Origin: Inonotus obliquus
Taxonomy: Eukaryota; Basidiomycota; Agaricomycetes; Hymenochaetales; Hymenochaetaceae
Length of the DNA stretch: 64,000 nucleotides
Reading direction: 5' to 3'
Assembly: GCA_032164295.1 (NCBI GenBank)
Contig: JAJHTX010000001.1
Span: 3,596,001 to 3,660,000, forward strand
Part shown: one piece after another, positions 46,201 to 59,739 of the stretch
Layout: every line of letters starts with the position of its first letter
Numbering within the stretch: position 1 is the first letter of the stretch
Notes under the pieces: model-generated
What the model was told of the DNA's origin: nothing
What the model saw: the letters and a program-made list of their open reading frames with translations, nothing else
The model's database searches: none
Program-made: the position numbers and the translations under genes

Positions 46201-47382
46201 CTTTTCGAATCTATCTGTTAGGAGAACATTCCCAACAACCTCGACACAAAGGGCCGAGTGTATTACATAAGAGGAATGGGCGAGGAACATAATCCTTACC
46301 CAGCGGAGGTAACAAGAAGGAAGAGAGAGGATTGGTACGGTCATTGAGAAGATGAGAGGAGAAGGTGAGTAGCTGACAAACCTACAACTACTAACCTAAA
46401 GGGACTTAGGTAAAAGGGGAAATGGTACAAATATAATACGTTGAAGAGGAGGAGTATGAGGTCTGATAGTTAAACCACCAAACCAAGTAGAGGGCGCCAT
46501 CACGGGTGATAACAAGGAAAGGGAGACATAGCAACACGAGGTCACTACGCTGAGTATAGGACAGATCAGAGGAAAGGGGAACTCACGGGTTTACACAACG
46601 ATAGAGACATTATCGGGCTTTGATTAGTAATAACCTTCACCAACATACATCATCGAGAGAGGGGGAGGCTGACACGCTCTACCAAGGATTGGGAGAACTC
46701 GACCAAGGCGAAGATATTTCCTGTTCGTCGGGGAAGTCTTGTACTTACAGGACCAGGAGACTAATCCACCTAGGCAGCATTGGGTAGGATCCACAAAGGG
46801 TATCCTAGGCAATGCCAGGTAGGCTGCTTGCACGCAGCTGTAGCAACTTGTGGGCAGAATTAGTGACGTGTAGCCAACACCACGCACTTCTTCTACAAGG
46901 TTAGAGAGAAGGGACATCGTTGACTAGCAGACTAGACTAGAAGCAATCAGAGGATAGCATAGGAGACCTTCGTCAGGAGAGGACGACAGAAGCAGGACTG
47001 GGAAGACTCAGATGGAGCCTTACCAACATCCCTAAAGAGACTCGAGCACAGAAGAGCAGCGAAGAGTAGAACAATGCTGAACGGTACACCAAAGAGTGGA
47101 ACAATGACAGAGGGGTGACTCTGGCAATCAGATCAGACAACACCAGGCTTGACGCACTTACGATGTACACTGTCCAAGTGGGCTGCGCCCCTTAGGAAGG
47201 GAGGAAACACGCAGGGCTTAGATCTAGCACCTAGAGGATAAAGGGATACCAAAGCGAGTTGCTTTGATGGCCCCAGTCCTTCTTTTATTCACATTGATCA
47301 TGGGAACTATCTACAACATTGATAGTGAACAGACCAACATCATTGACTATGCACAGACCAAGGCAAGTCAGTTGCCAGGTTA
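46201..47382. other. Unassigned block of higher G+C
   Basis: The plus strand is purine-rich and clearly less AT-rich than its neighbours. A 98-codon minus frame (46917-46624, starting MSLLSNLVEEVRGVGY) has no motif I recognise. It could be a separate insertion in decayed gypsy sequence. No boundary repeats were recognised. Confidence 0.3.
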
Positions 47383-50300
47383 CTATTTTAAGAAAAGGAA
47401 AGTAAGAAGTGAGAGGTCGTGGGTTTGAGTCATGACGTCAGAAGAAATAAAAGAAAGGATGACAAAGATGATGAAAAAGGAAATGGATAATGTAATGAAA
47501 AGGCAGATCCTAACACTATCTCTTAGCCAAGTTCTCATTGATGAACTTGTCCACTGCTTGCTTTTCTTTGGGCAATAGGTTATACAATAGTCCTGGTTTG
47601 GAAAATTCAGCTTCTTTGAGGAGTTCAATCTTCATATCCCATTTAGAAGATTTTGGCAATCATTTTGCATATTTCTTGTTGAATCTATCACAATACCTCC
47701 ATAGTTGTCTTGGTACAAGCTCTTCAAAAGGCTTTTCCTTGCTGTCAGTAGATCAGCCTTCTTTAAGGGCCTTTTCTTGAGAGTACTTCTGAGTTATGCT
47801 CATATACTTCATAAGCCACTTTTGTACTTCAGTATCCATAGCTCAGATGATACTATGTTGGACAGCACCTTCTCCTGCTCCCAACAGGTTTATTCTGTGC
47901 CTGTCCCCTTTGCTAATAACTGAGCTTAGCTTCTAGAATCTTACTGTGTACTGACCCTTATTAGAACTCCAGCTGGTGTGGTTCTAGCGAGTCAACCTTT
48001 GCCATGCATTGATCTCTCTCGGTTTCTTATATGGATTGGTACCTACGAGTGCCAACGTCCTCAGAGCTCTAGTCCTTATGCACTCACAGCTGTGAATAGT
48101 TATGCATCTTTGGCTGCAGTTGACTTCTGCTTCTACAAGTAACTGAGTCTTGCTCTTCTACGCTCCAACTCTAATCCTCCTTCTTCTTTTGAATGCAGCT
48201 TGGAAGCCCTTAGCAAGCACTGACCTAGGCGGGTCTTTTCAACTATTGCAGAGCTTTGACTAGTTTTTATCCTCCTGGGTTTAGGTAGACCTATTTTTCC
48301 TCTGATAATACAGGCCTACCCTTGAAGACTGTCTGTGCAGGGTCACTAGTAACTTAATTAGCATGCTAGGTGCTGAAACCAGCCCATCTTTTCTTCAACA
48401 TCATCAAATCCCTATTTTACTGAGCTTGACTGATTGGGCCCAGGCTTTATGTGCCACAGGCTGCTGATTTATAAGCACCATTTGCTGCAGATGTCTTGAG
48501 TGCCTTTTAGGTGCTGTTGTATTATTGGTCGGTTTCTCAACTGGAGTTTAGGCAGAACTTCCAGCACCTGACAACAAGTGAACATCTCGCTGTTCTATAC
48601 AAATTCGGTAAATACTAATCTCTTCTTTAATTTTCTGCCCTGATTTAGACCATTTGACTGATGAAGGTGCTGCTACTGCAGGTTGCTTGGTCCCAAGAGG
48701 TGGTGGGTTTTGAGTCTTCTTGTCTTTCTGTCTTGCTAGCTATACTTTGTATAGTTTATCTCTCCACCTGGTACTCTTGTATGCCTTCTGTTTCTCGGCA
48801 AACAATTTATACTTCTCCTATAGTTACTGCTCCATTCATCTGTTCTATTTGTCCAGAAATACTAGCTTCATCATTGCAATTTCTGCCTCTTCCTCTCCTG
48901 CATATATCTCAACTAACTTTCTCTGGTGTTGTATTCCCACCTTGTTTTGGAACAAGAATAGGAATACATAGACCTTGATAAACTGGACTAGTTCTGTTTC
49001 TTCATCTGTAGCTAGGGAGAGGATAGTTGATAATTTTACCAGTGGAACATCAGACTCCTTCTTCTTTCTTTTAGGTAGTTTTGGTGTGGTGAGAGCTTTC
49101 CTGGTCTCGGCTTCAACCTTATCATCCAACTCTGCTTCCTTGATCCAGACTTCCTTATCTTCCACATCACTATTCTCATCAGGGTACCTGATTTTTCTTG
49201 GCACAGCCACTAGCTTCTTTATTTTCTTTTGCTCTTAGATTTGGGTTTTCTTTAGTGAGCAATCATAACATCTTAACTTTGTCGCAGATGATCCATGCTG
49301 GTTAACTCTTTTATAGCGGATTGCTACTGTCCCAGTATGAAAATCTAGTTTAGCTTTGTAGCTGTTTAACCAGTCACTTCCCAAGAGGAGTTGATTATCT
49401 ACAGTTGTAATCACTGCTATTCGCATGATGCCATTACTGATACTAGTATCCACTCTTGCTATCATGTTCTCATTCCATCCGTTCTTATTTAGTATACCGT
49501 CTGCATTTCAAATGACATGTATCCCGGCATTAGGCTTAGTGCGTAACTCCAAGTCTTCTACCATTCTTGGGCTGATCATTGTAATCACCGAACCTAAGTC
49601 GAGCACTGCTTTGACTTTATGTTTCTTTTGAGCACCTTGCAATAAACATATCTTGATTTTTGGATGATTATTACTGAGTTTTGTAGTGGTCCACTAATGT
49701 ATAAGCCCATTATGCTGATCTGTCAGATCATCAACATGGTCAGCTAAAAACCCTCCTTCCTGAAAGGTCATTCCTTCTTATTCCATTTCTTGGTGCCATT
49801 CTTGCACCTTGCACCTTGACAAGGGCCCAACTTCATATCCTCCAACTCCTCAAGCTCTGAGTTGGATTCCAACCCCATCTCATAGTGGTATAGGAATTTC
49901 CTAAGCTTTTGTTCTCTTGATCTCCTAACATGACGTTCTGCATTCCTTAACTTTGGGCACTTATTCTGCTAGTGATCAAAGATGTCATATTTCCAACATC
50001 CAGCTCTCCTTGAGTCCCTTTCAGACCACAGCAGAGGTTTGCGCCATTTGGAGCTGATGCTGATTCTTCTAGTCTGGATGTTCACATCTATAGGCTTGCC
50101 AAGATACACAGCTGGGCGTGTACTCACTCCATCAGGCTCATATGCTGCCTGATGTCTTATTTCAAACATTGATTTGAACATGCTTGTTGACTTTGTTGTA
50201 TTAGCCTGGACTGCTTGAATTTCTGTGCACCGCAAATACTTTCCACTGCTTTAGCATTCATTTGTCATTCTCCACATTGGTCTATGACTTTTCCAATATG

Positions 50301-51107
50301 TCTGAATACAAGCCTTACAAGAAGTGGACTTGAGGATGTGCTTAGAATACATCGCTTTGGGCAAGTAAGACTTGATATTTTCGAATTGATCGATATACAC
50401 ATCTATGCATGCTTGACCTTGGGAGATTCAGTTCAACAAGATTTCTGCCTCCTCTCACAGGCTGTAATGTCTAGTGTGTCTCTCAATGAGATAGTCCCAG
50501 AGCTGCTCCATACTGTTCCATTCTCCTTGATAGGTTACTTGTCCTTGAGCATTCTTTTCAGTAATTTGTCAATTCTAATAGGTTGTTCATAGCGAATTAA
50601 TCCAGGTCTGAGCTTTTCCTTACAGACATTGATAGATAATGATGACTTGTTTATTTGCCTCTGTAGCATGGCATTTGACAAGTCGTGACATTATCTGATT
50701 CTTGAAGCTTTCAAAGCTTTCCTGAAGTTCACCTCTAAACAGAGGATACTTCTCTACAGCATTGCTGATGTCGTTTCTAGATTGCAGTAAATAAATATTA
50801 TAACTTGTACAAGTTCAGTTGGTACATGGCGAGCTCTAAGCTACCAGCTTCTTTCCCTGTTCAGTTGCTCTGCCCTGTTTACAATTCTTCTCCTTCCTTC
50901 ATGCTCTTTGCTCCGTTTGCTAGTCTTGTGATCAATCCTGCTGCCTTCCACCCTGTCTGGCGATTCTACAACTTTCCCACCCAGGACCGTTCCTTTGGCA
51001 GCTTCAGTATCCAGCAGAAGTTCAACTGGCGCTAAATGTACAAGATTGTGGCTGGTAGCAGAGGTGTCAGTCAAGGGGTGTATGGTATAAGCAAGGGGGA
51101 GGGCCAA
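47383..51107 (-). pseudogene. Decayed gypsy element: gag, protease, start of RT
   Basis: Minus-strand order is a gag-like region (51.1-49.8 kb) with a broken knuckle (CWKYDIFDH, then CPKLRNAERH), an acidic/basic linker, a protease (LLLGSDWLNSYKAKLDF at about 49,360), further linker frames (49.2-48.85 kb) and the entry of a reverse transcriptase (LPKEKQAVDKFINENLAKR at about 47,560). The frames are broken many times; several stops are TAG or TGA where Gln or Arg would fit. No LTR could be assigned. Confidence 0.65.
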
Positions 51108-51158
51108 GTGAGGCAGTAGTTATCTAGTACACTCACAGTACTTGTTGTCTATAGAAGG

Positions 51159-51735
51159 AGGCTGTGGTCTGCTAGGTGGTAGAGGCAAATGTATAAGCAG
51201 GTGACAGAGAAGGTAAATGTGCAAGAGATGAAGGTGCAGGTGCAGTTGGCAAAAAGAGGTAGCAGGACATCCAACTCATCACCTACTCCCTCTTGCTCTG
51301 GCAGATCTTTTGCCTCAGAAATGGGTTTCACTCTCAAGCCAACAGGGGTTCTGGATGTACCAGAGAATACTCTCACATCAAACTGAGCAGAGTCACTGAT
51401 GATCTCCCTCCTAGTGAGTGAATTCCAGAATAGCCAGCCCTTGTAGTTGGAAGGATAGCCAAGAAAGACATACTTCTGAGTGTGAGACTGCATTGGCCTT
51501 CTCTGGTCCTTCTTCACATGCACATAGGAGGTACACCCTAACACTCTCAAATGAGACACATCTGGTTTAGACTTGTACCAGGTCTCATAGGGGGTCTTGC
51601 TATCTATAGCTGAGGTCAGAGAGCAATTATGCACATGCACAAATACTGCCACTGCATCCAACCAGAAGCTGGGAGGCAGACATGCCTCATTGAGCATTGT
51701 GGTGATCCCCTCTGCAAGTGTTCTGTTGGCCCTCT
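51159..51735 (-). repeat. 577-bp inverted repeat, left arm
   Basis: The reverse complement matches 54107-54683 without gaps and almost without mismatch (for example ATG versus ATA at one codon). The spacer is 2.37 kb. Confidence 0.9.
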
Positions 51736-51925
51736 CTCAACTCTGGAGGTGAGCTGCTTGAGTGACTCATTCTCTTCTTCTAAATGGACAGAAGGAGTGG
51801 TAGGTCAGATAATGTGTAGTGGGGTTGTCCTGCTTATGCAACTTCCTGAGTGCACTCCACATCTTGGCAGGGTCTGAGGTGTTCTCCCTAACAAGGATCT
51901 GCATGCTCTGTCACTTGTGCATCTT
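51159..51925 (-). pseudogene. Copia-2a: deleted copia fragment, gag fused to integrase
   Basis: On the minus strand a gag segment (DPAKMWSALRKLHKQDNPTT, then LKQLTS) is joined at about 51,735 directly to the end of integrase (RANRTLAEGITTMLNEACLP, then WLDAVAVFVHVHNC). The integrase part runs on to 51,159 as in Copia-2b. Protease and the integrase core are missing, so this is an internal deletion derivative. Confidence 0.75.
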
Positions 51926-52950
51926 ATAGTTATTTGTATTTTATTTTGTTTCTCCTTTATTTATGTAGTGTGATGACTTTTGATCACATTCTGATTATAT
52001 GATCTAGCCCTCAAAGCGGCCTGATGCAGTAGATGGCACTCTCTACATCTTGTGTGCATCCACTACATACAGTGTGATAGGGGGTTGCTCACAGGTTATG
52101 GGCATTGTGCTCTGAGTCACACACACACACTATTACTCTTTGCTTCTGAAGATTACTTCTAGGCTTCTCTGGCACATTTTGAGGCTATTTTGAAGCTTCC
52201 TAATGCTTTCTGACACCTCTGTGATGCTGAGAATCATTTTCCAGCCCCTCCAGACGTCTCTGCAGCTTCTCAAGCTCTTATCAGCCTCAAATCTCCAAAT
52301 TGCGATATCTCTGCATCCAGCTATCTGATTCTTCTCAAACATTGCACACATACCTACTCCATAGCCATCTACTGTCGTGCAAATGGGCATCCCAATCGGC
52401 TTTGATTTCGTCGAGTTAGAGCAAAATTTGTGTTCTGTACTATTTAGCCCCTATTGCAGCTGCGTGCATTTTTGCCTATTGCGGCCACACCACTGATCCG
52501 ATCAACATCCCACTTGGTACACTAACCTGCATCATTGCACCCAAGGTGTTTGCATCATTCCATCTATCTTTTCCGTCGCTACATTGATCTTTATTGTCTG
52601 CTACTATTTTTTGCAGTTAGAGTGTAGCCTTTGCATCCAATTGTTATTGTTGGATCAGAGAATCCTAGAGACTCTGAAGCTTGCCTGCCTGGCCTTCGTT
52701 TGCTGGTGCCTCTCTGAGTCAGTGGTGCCTGCAGGAGCTTAGCAGTCCAGCAGACCAGCACTGTCTTGCAGTGAACCTGTGTATACTTCACAATACAGGG
52801 TGCTCTGTAGCTACCACTGACTGTATCTGAATAAGTGCCCAATCCATCCCTACTTCAGTTTTGTTCATATCTCACCTCTCTCTTATCCGATCGCATCGCT
52901 GATTTGCACACTAGCTCTTGCACATGCCAATTACCTCCCTACCAAGCGCC
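51926..52950. other. Region between the two Copia-2 copies
   Basis: Noncoding. It probably contains the LTR and leader of Copia-2b, but I could not fix LTR borders because no second LTR copy is visible. A short (CA)n run lies near 52,122. Confidence 0.4.
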
Positions 52951-55690
52951 ATGTCCGACCCTGCAGGTGCTGACTCACAATCAGCATTTGCAAAGCTGGA
53001 TGGAAGTTTGACATAATGCAAGCAAGGCAGTGAGGGCAGAGATCAAGGACAAGAAGGGAAAGAAGAGACAGAAGCAGAAGGCCAATGTTGCTCAGGAGAA
53101 AGACTCTAATGCTGCTCAATCTGCTGAGTTTGCTGTCAATGCAAGTACTCAAGACTACACCAAATCTCACTCACTACTCATCTCTGATGCTGGATCTGAC
53201 TTAATTGTTAAAACAGGTGCTACTTGCCACATAACACCACACAGACACTGGTTCCACCACTATGAACCAAAGCATATTCCAGTCAGACTTACAAACAACC
53301 AGATTTATTTATTCAGTTGGTATGGGGACAGTGTGTTTCCAATCTTCATTAGGTGGAAAACCTGGACAGTTGCTTGAATTCCATTTTGTACTCCATGTTC
53401 CAGATCTCAGAAACAACCTCCTCTCAGTCCTGTACTTAACCAGAACTAAATCCTATGTTGTCACCATTCTCCACAATCAGATCCTCTTCAAACAACACAA
53501 CACACTCCTCTTCACTGTAACTATTGCTTCCAACAATGCTGCAGCACTCAATGGGCATGTTGTGCCAATGTGTGCATACTCTGCATTCACAAGCACATGT
53601 CCACTTGACTTTACCCTATGGCACAGGAGGTTTGCACACCTCAACCACAGTGATGTGAAGTTGTTGCACAAGGAGCAGATGGTGAAGGGAATGGTGATCA
53701 AGTCCACAACTGCTCCAGATTACATCTGTGAGCCATGCATTGTAGGCAAGTAGCACAGGGCCAATGTCTCTAGACTTGCATCTCACAGAGCAACTACTCT
53801 ACTTCAACTGGTCCTTCATGGTCCACTCCCTGTCCAGTCCAGACATAGTCACAAGTACTGGATTACCTTCATTAATGACTCCAGTCACTTCTGGACTGTC
53901 CTTCCACTTGAAAAGAAGAGTGATGCATTTGCTACATTCAAGCAGTTCGAGGCATTTGCTGAGAATCAGCTTGGTGCAAAGATCAAAGCTGCTAGAGATG
54001 ACAAGGGAGGAGAATATATGTCTACAGAGTGGTAGCAGTTCTGCCAGAGAGCAGACATTCACAGGCAGCACACCATCAGAGATAAACCTCACCAGAATAG
54101 AGTTGCAGAGGGCCAACAGAACACTTGCAGAGGGGATCACCACAATACTCAATGAGGCATGTCTGCCTCCCAGCTTCTGGTTGGATGCAGTGGCAGTATT
54201 TGTGCATGTGCATAATTGCTCTCTGACCTCAGCTATAGATAGCAAGACCCCCTATGAGACCTGGTACAAGTCTAAACCAGATGTGTCTCATTTGAGAGTG
54301 TTAGGGTGTACCTCCTATGTGCATGTGAAGAAGGACCAGAGAAGGCCAATGCAGTCTCACACTCAGAAGTATGTCTTTCTTGGCTATCCTTCCAACTACA
54401 AGGGCTGGCTATTCTGGAATTCACTCACTAGGAGGGAGATCATCAGTGACTCTGCTCAGTTTGATGTGAGAGTATTCTCTGGTACATCCAGAACCCCTGT
54501 TGGCTTGAGAGTGAAACCCATTTCTGAGGCAAAAGATCTGCCAGAGCAAGAGGGAGTAGGTGATGAGTTGGATGTCCTGCTACCTCTTTTTGCCAACTGC
54601 ACCTGCACCTTCATCTCTTGCACATTTACCTTCTCTGTCACCTGCTTATACATTTGCCTCTACCACCTAGCAGACCACAGCCTACTCAGCACACTCGGCA
54701 GCCTCACAATGCACCTGCATCATCAAGTCCCACACAGAGTCATTCACAGTCTGATTTACCATCACCTGAGAAGAGAGCCAAAACTGCTCCTCAGTCCAAA
54801 CCTTAGCCTGGCCCCAACTGGAGACCCAAACCAAGACCATTCACTGGTGATTGGGACAGGTACATCAATCCTCTCATGCACTATCCTGGAAGAAGACTGC
54901 CTAGACCATCTGTGCCAGTTACACAGTCAGTGTCAACTCCAGAGCCAGAATCTGAGGTGGTGCATCAGCCAAATAAAGATGTGCATATGGACAGTAATTC
55001 CTCTGATGAACTAGATGTGATGTCTCAGGAGGAGATGCAAGCTGAAGCACTCATGTTCTCTGCCCTAATGGACATTCTAGCCAATGCAAGTCTGAGAGAT
55101 GTGTACATTCTATTTAAGAATGTCTTTAATTATGTTCCAATCCACCAACAAGTTTGAGCAAGTTTTCTCTGCACAAACTGGACAACAGTATAGATCTGAG
55201 CCATACCAGTGGAGGAACATCAAAGGCAGACCTGATGCATATCTCTGGGAAGAAGCTACAATGCAAGAATTTGTCAGTCTTATTGAAAATGACACATTTC
55301 AGCCTGTGAGACTTCCTACTAGCAGAAAGCCAATTGACTGCAGATAGGCATTCAAGCTGAAGAGAAAGGCAGATGGCTCAGTGAACAGATACAAGGCCAG
55401 ACTGATTGCAAAAGGCTACTCTTAGCATCCTGGATTGAAGTTCTCTCAAGTTTTTGCTCCTATAGCCAAGTGGGCAGCATTGAGAGTCACCTTTGTACTT
55501 GCTGCACTTGAGGACTTGGAGCTCTGCAGGTAGACATCTCTACTGCCTTTCTCAATGGTGATGTGGAGCATGATGTGTACATGCAACAGCCTAAGGGGTT
55601 TGAGGAGTACCTTAGTTCTGGCTTTATTCTGAAGCTTGTCAAGTCTATCCATAGCCTGAAGCAAGCTAGCAGACAGTATATTATGTGAAA
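52951..55690 (+). pseudogene. Copia-2b: decayed copia element, truncated in RT
   Basis: Starts with a gag N-terminus (MSDPAGADSQSAFAKLDGS) that jumps after 53,010 to a Lys-rich protease-proximal segment, indicating an internal deletion. Then come a protease-like part (TGATCHITPHRHWF), the pre-integrase (LWHRRFAHLNHSDVKLL; CEPCIVGK), an integrase core with shifts and stops (ARDDKGGEYMSTEW), the integrase tail (NEACLPPSFWLDAV), and the beginning of reverse transcriptase (FKLKRKADGSVNRYKARLIA; SIHSLKQASRQY). It ends abruptly at about 55,690, before the YVDD box. Confidence 0.8.
54107..54683 (+). repeat. 577-bp inverted repeat, right arm
   Basis: Inverted partner of 51159-51735; it covers the integrase tail of Copia-2b. 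Confidence 0.9.
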
Positions 55691-56400
55691 TGACAGGTTT
55701 GGAAGTACTCAAATAGAGCTAAAATCTCTCATACCAGAGTTTAGAATATATTGTCTCAAAAGTCAAAGACTTGAACAACAACAAAGACAATCACACAAGC
55801 TAAGGGATGGTAGTGGTAAGAAGTATAGTGAGACAGGGTACAAATAAGTTAGAGTAATATCTTCTCATGGTTGGCAAGATATAAGTTAGATAGTCTAATA
55901 AGAATATTAACAAGGAAAAGAGTAGAATGTTACAGAATGTTCTAGTAAAGAATGACTACTCAAGATAAATAATAAGAATAGGTAAGTATTTACAGAAAAG
56001 AAAGATGACAAGTAAGGAATCAAGTAAGCAAACAAAAGGAAAAAGATTAAGTCCTACTATTATCTCTCTCACAAGATTGATTGTCTCAATAAACATAGAT
56101 ACAAGCATACAACATTACAGTATATGGACTTAGGGCCTTTGAGGTGCTTTTAAATACTTTCTGTAAAACTTCTCAATTGTCTTTTTGGTATTTGTCAAGT
56201 CTTCCTCTGACTGTTATATTAGATCTTTATAATCTTCCCATTTGACTAAGAACTAAAGCTTTTGTCAATGGAGGTGTGAATCTAATATCTCATTGACTTT
56301 ATATTTTTCTTCATTGTCGGTAGCTTTAGCAGCAGTGCTTCTAAGACTATATATATATATGAAGGTAGATTTGACAGTAGGTTTATGTAACATCTAGTTG
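55691..56400. other. AT-rich spacer
   Basis: No coding signal. It may include the 3' LTR of the minus-strand gypsy remnant to its right. Confidence 0.35.
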
Positions 56401-58330
56401 AATACTAGATGTACTTGTTTTTACAAATGCAGGAGTTTGAGGTGATAAGCACTAGCTCCAACCTTTTGACAATCTTATAAGATCTAAACTACTTGTCTTC
56501 AAACTTTGCTGTTGGCCTAGACGTCTTTATATTTTATCTGTCTAAAAAGATCTTATCACTCTACTGATATTTTATTAATGCTCCTGCATGCTTATTGTAA
56601 AACCTCTTCATATCTTCCACTAGTTGCTTGAGGTTTGCTTAAGCCATCTCATATATGCTCTTGATCTGTTTGGCAAAGTCTTTGACAGAGAAGTTGTAAG
56701 ATAATATCACAACATCAGTAAAACTTATAAGATCTATGTCTATATTGACAAAGAAAAGTAAGAGTCTTATTATAAAGTGTTCTCTATTGTTGTATACAAA
56801 TTCAACTATGGAAAGCCAGTCAACTCAATCCAATTATCAATAGTTAATATATAGACAAAGATACTATTTTAGTTCTTAGTTTACTTGTTCTGTTTGTTTA
56901 TCTATTTTAGGATAATGTGCTATTGATAGATTTTCTTGGATATAAAGAAACTTGTATAACTTCATCATCATCTTTGTTTTGAACTGCATCCCTCAATTGT
57001 AAATGATCTTTTATAGTAATTTATGGAGTGTGAACATGTGATTACAATAGATCTTTGCCACTCCTTCAGAGGTTAACTTTGTTATTGTTAGAATTACATA
57101 CATTTATTTATTGAACTGATCAACAATAACATAAATAGTATAGTACTCATTTGACTTCAGGAGTTCTCTAATCAGATCTACTATTACCACTTGCCAAGGT
57201 GCCTCGGTATCTCATTTGGATGTAAGATATATTATTTTACAGTCCTGACCAACTTTGTCCTTTGGCATTTATTGCATACTTACACATTTATCCTAATGTC
57301 AGAAAATATTATTGACTACCAGAAATTGTATCTAACCAGTTCCACCATTTTTGACGAGCTTAGGTGTTCTGCTCAAGGAGAATTATAACAGATCTAAAGT
57401 ACTATGCTTTATAGATCATCTAACACAAATATTCTTCTATCCTTTTGTAGCAACTCTCCTTCCTTTATCAAATCTTTAAGTATTGCTTTTGCCAGTAGAT
57501 CCTCTTATATATCTTGTATCTTATCTCTCAGCACTATCAGATCACCAATAGTAAGGACTCAAACTAGCCACTTATTTTTGATAAATACAACATTCTTGTT
57601 ATCCTCCTTTCCTTCGTCAAGCTTTTCATGTTGTAATAATAGATTGACCTTTTCCATTAATGTTTCTAGTTTATGTATGAGTACAAAGTCAAATTCTGCT
57701 AGCTCTATCCTTCAATGCACGTGACAATAGTTGAGCTTGTGTACCTTCTTAAAGCACATAAGATTTAAGTAATCTGACCAGATCTTGAAATGATGTTTTA
57801 CATCTAAAAGATATTGTTGATAGTCTCAAAGAGCTTTGACAATTGCTAACATCGCTTTGTTATAAATTCTATAATTTCTCTAAGCATCATTGAGTGCTGA
57901 TAATCTGTGCACAACTAATTTTTACTTTTTATCCTTTTTCTGCTGTAATAGAATGACTCCTAATGCATAGTTTGATAAGTCTACTTTTATTTAATACAGT
58001 CTATCATAGCTTATAATTGTGAGAATAGAAGGACTGCACACACACTCCTTTAATCTTTTAAAAGCTTCTTGTAATTTCTTTTTTTACCTTTACTCTATCT
58101 TGTCTGTTAAAGTCATCAATAGCACAAATTAATACAATCATTTTCTAAATCCTAGTACCTTCAGTAACTCTGTGACATTCTTTAGCACTAGCTAATTTCT
58201 TATAGCATTGCTCTACCTTGAGTTCTTCTTGACCAATGATATGTCTTCAATACTTAACTTGGTATAAGAATGCTTTTTCTTTTCATCTTTTCTTATTCAT
58301 ATTCCTTTATATTACTAATTTTCTCATTTA
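56400..58330 (-). pseudogene. Decayed gypsy pol, relative of Gypsy-1 (RNase H to integrase tail)
   Basis: On the minus strand, ignoring stops, the order is an RT end/RNase H (DLSNYALGVILLQQKKDKK at about 57,950; MLAIVKALRDYQQYLLDVKH; FKIWSDYLNLMCFKK), integrase (YVIVDQFNK; TSEGVAKIYCNHMFTLHKLL; IAHYPKIDKQTEQVN at about 56,890) and a tail (EFVYNNREHFI; FFVNI; FAKQIKSIYEMA). Each piece aligns by eye with the corresponding part of Gypsy-1 pol. Stops are frequent and CpG is almost absent. Confidence 0.75.
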
Positions 58331-59739
58331 TTACTAATATCTTATGACTTATTCTGCACTACCCTAATAACATTTATTCATCTTTACTCATTCTTGCTGA
58401 CTCATCAGGCCCCATTGTTTATTTATTCATATTATTATGTTGCTATACAGCATTAGCACTTTCTTAAAGTAATATCTTTTCACATTTAGAGTGTATATAA
58501 GTAGATAGATCTTGTCTCGTTTTTCCCACTTGACTCTTTTACTTCTACTATGATGTCTTAGATATTCCTCTCTTGTATTACTTAGTTATTCAATCCACTT
58601 ACTACTATAATGTCTTAGTCATATACTGCTCCTAGACATGTACATTATTCAAGGCTTATTACCTTAGACTTACATCACCAATGACTATGTACTCCCTCTC
58701 TAGATGCTATAGAGATTATCACCAGACAATCTTTATGAGAACAGGCCTTGAGCGGTCACTGCCATCTCATCTGTCCTAATATAAAAGTTGAGTCTCTCTC
58801 TAGGACCGACATCTGACCTGTCATCAATGTCTCTCCTTTGCGAGCACTCCTAGTAAGTTGGTATCACATCAACCTGGTTTACCCTAAGTACAACAGAAAC
58901 TCTAAACCCTACCTGATAACATTGATCAATGTTACTGTATATTGAATTTATACAGAATAACCAACCTCTGCTAGTCACTCTGACTCCTAGTCATTGTCAA
59001 TTCAATGACAGTACCATAAGCCCAAACCCTACATTATCAAGTTCAACCCTCTCAATTATGATCTAAACAATCTTGTTAGTAGAGAAGATGCTAGCAGCAG
59101 ACATCACTACATCAAGCTTTGGTATTGTCTCTAATGACCAGAAGTTGAAGTAAAAATTGAGAAGATTGACATCAAAGTCAAAGTTAAAGAAGAAAATCTC
59201 TCTAGTTGGTAGGAGTGAACTGTACAATGGTAAAATCCTGGCATTAATGTTAATATTGCACTTTAGAGACAACCGTATCTGGACAAAGCGGATCAACAAA
59301 GTATACTATAGTTTGTATATTTTCTTTGTTATCCCCCTCTGAATTTTTAAGATTACACTATCCTTCAACAACATAGTCCTTGTTCATTAACAACAACAAC
59401 AGTTACACCCTCTCTCTATCAGACTATTACAATAGACTCTCTAACTCTGCGAGCACTTGAAAGTTTCCAAGAACTAGCATAGATGGTACAATAAAACTCA
59501 TTAAGGTTTTTACTATGTTAGAAGAAACAAGATAGAACTATAAGTAGTCGAGATCAAAGATAGGATAGGTAGCTATTTATATTAGAAAACATCTTAAGAC
59601 TAATATCATCATTTGCTCAGACATCAATAACAGCTACAAGATTTTTAGCCTATGAAGAACCTAAAACACTGTTGGTAGGAGTCTTTGATCTTCCTTAAGG
59701 ATTCATATTAAGACCACCTTTGATGCATGAACTAATCTA
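58331..59739. other. AT-rich region between two divergent gypsy remnants
   Basis: No coding signal that I can support. By position it could hold the LTR and leader of the plus-strand gypsy remnant that follows. Confidence 0.35.

Noticed and set aside
54456..54653. 65-codon minus frame, identical to one at 51189-51386 (plus)
   Set aside because: It is the antisense of the inverted-repeat integrase tail, so its duplication is explained by the repeat.
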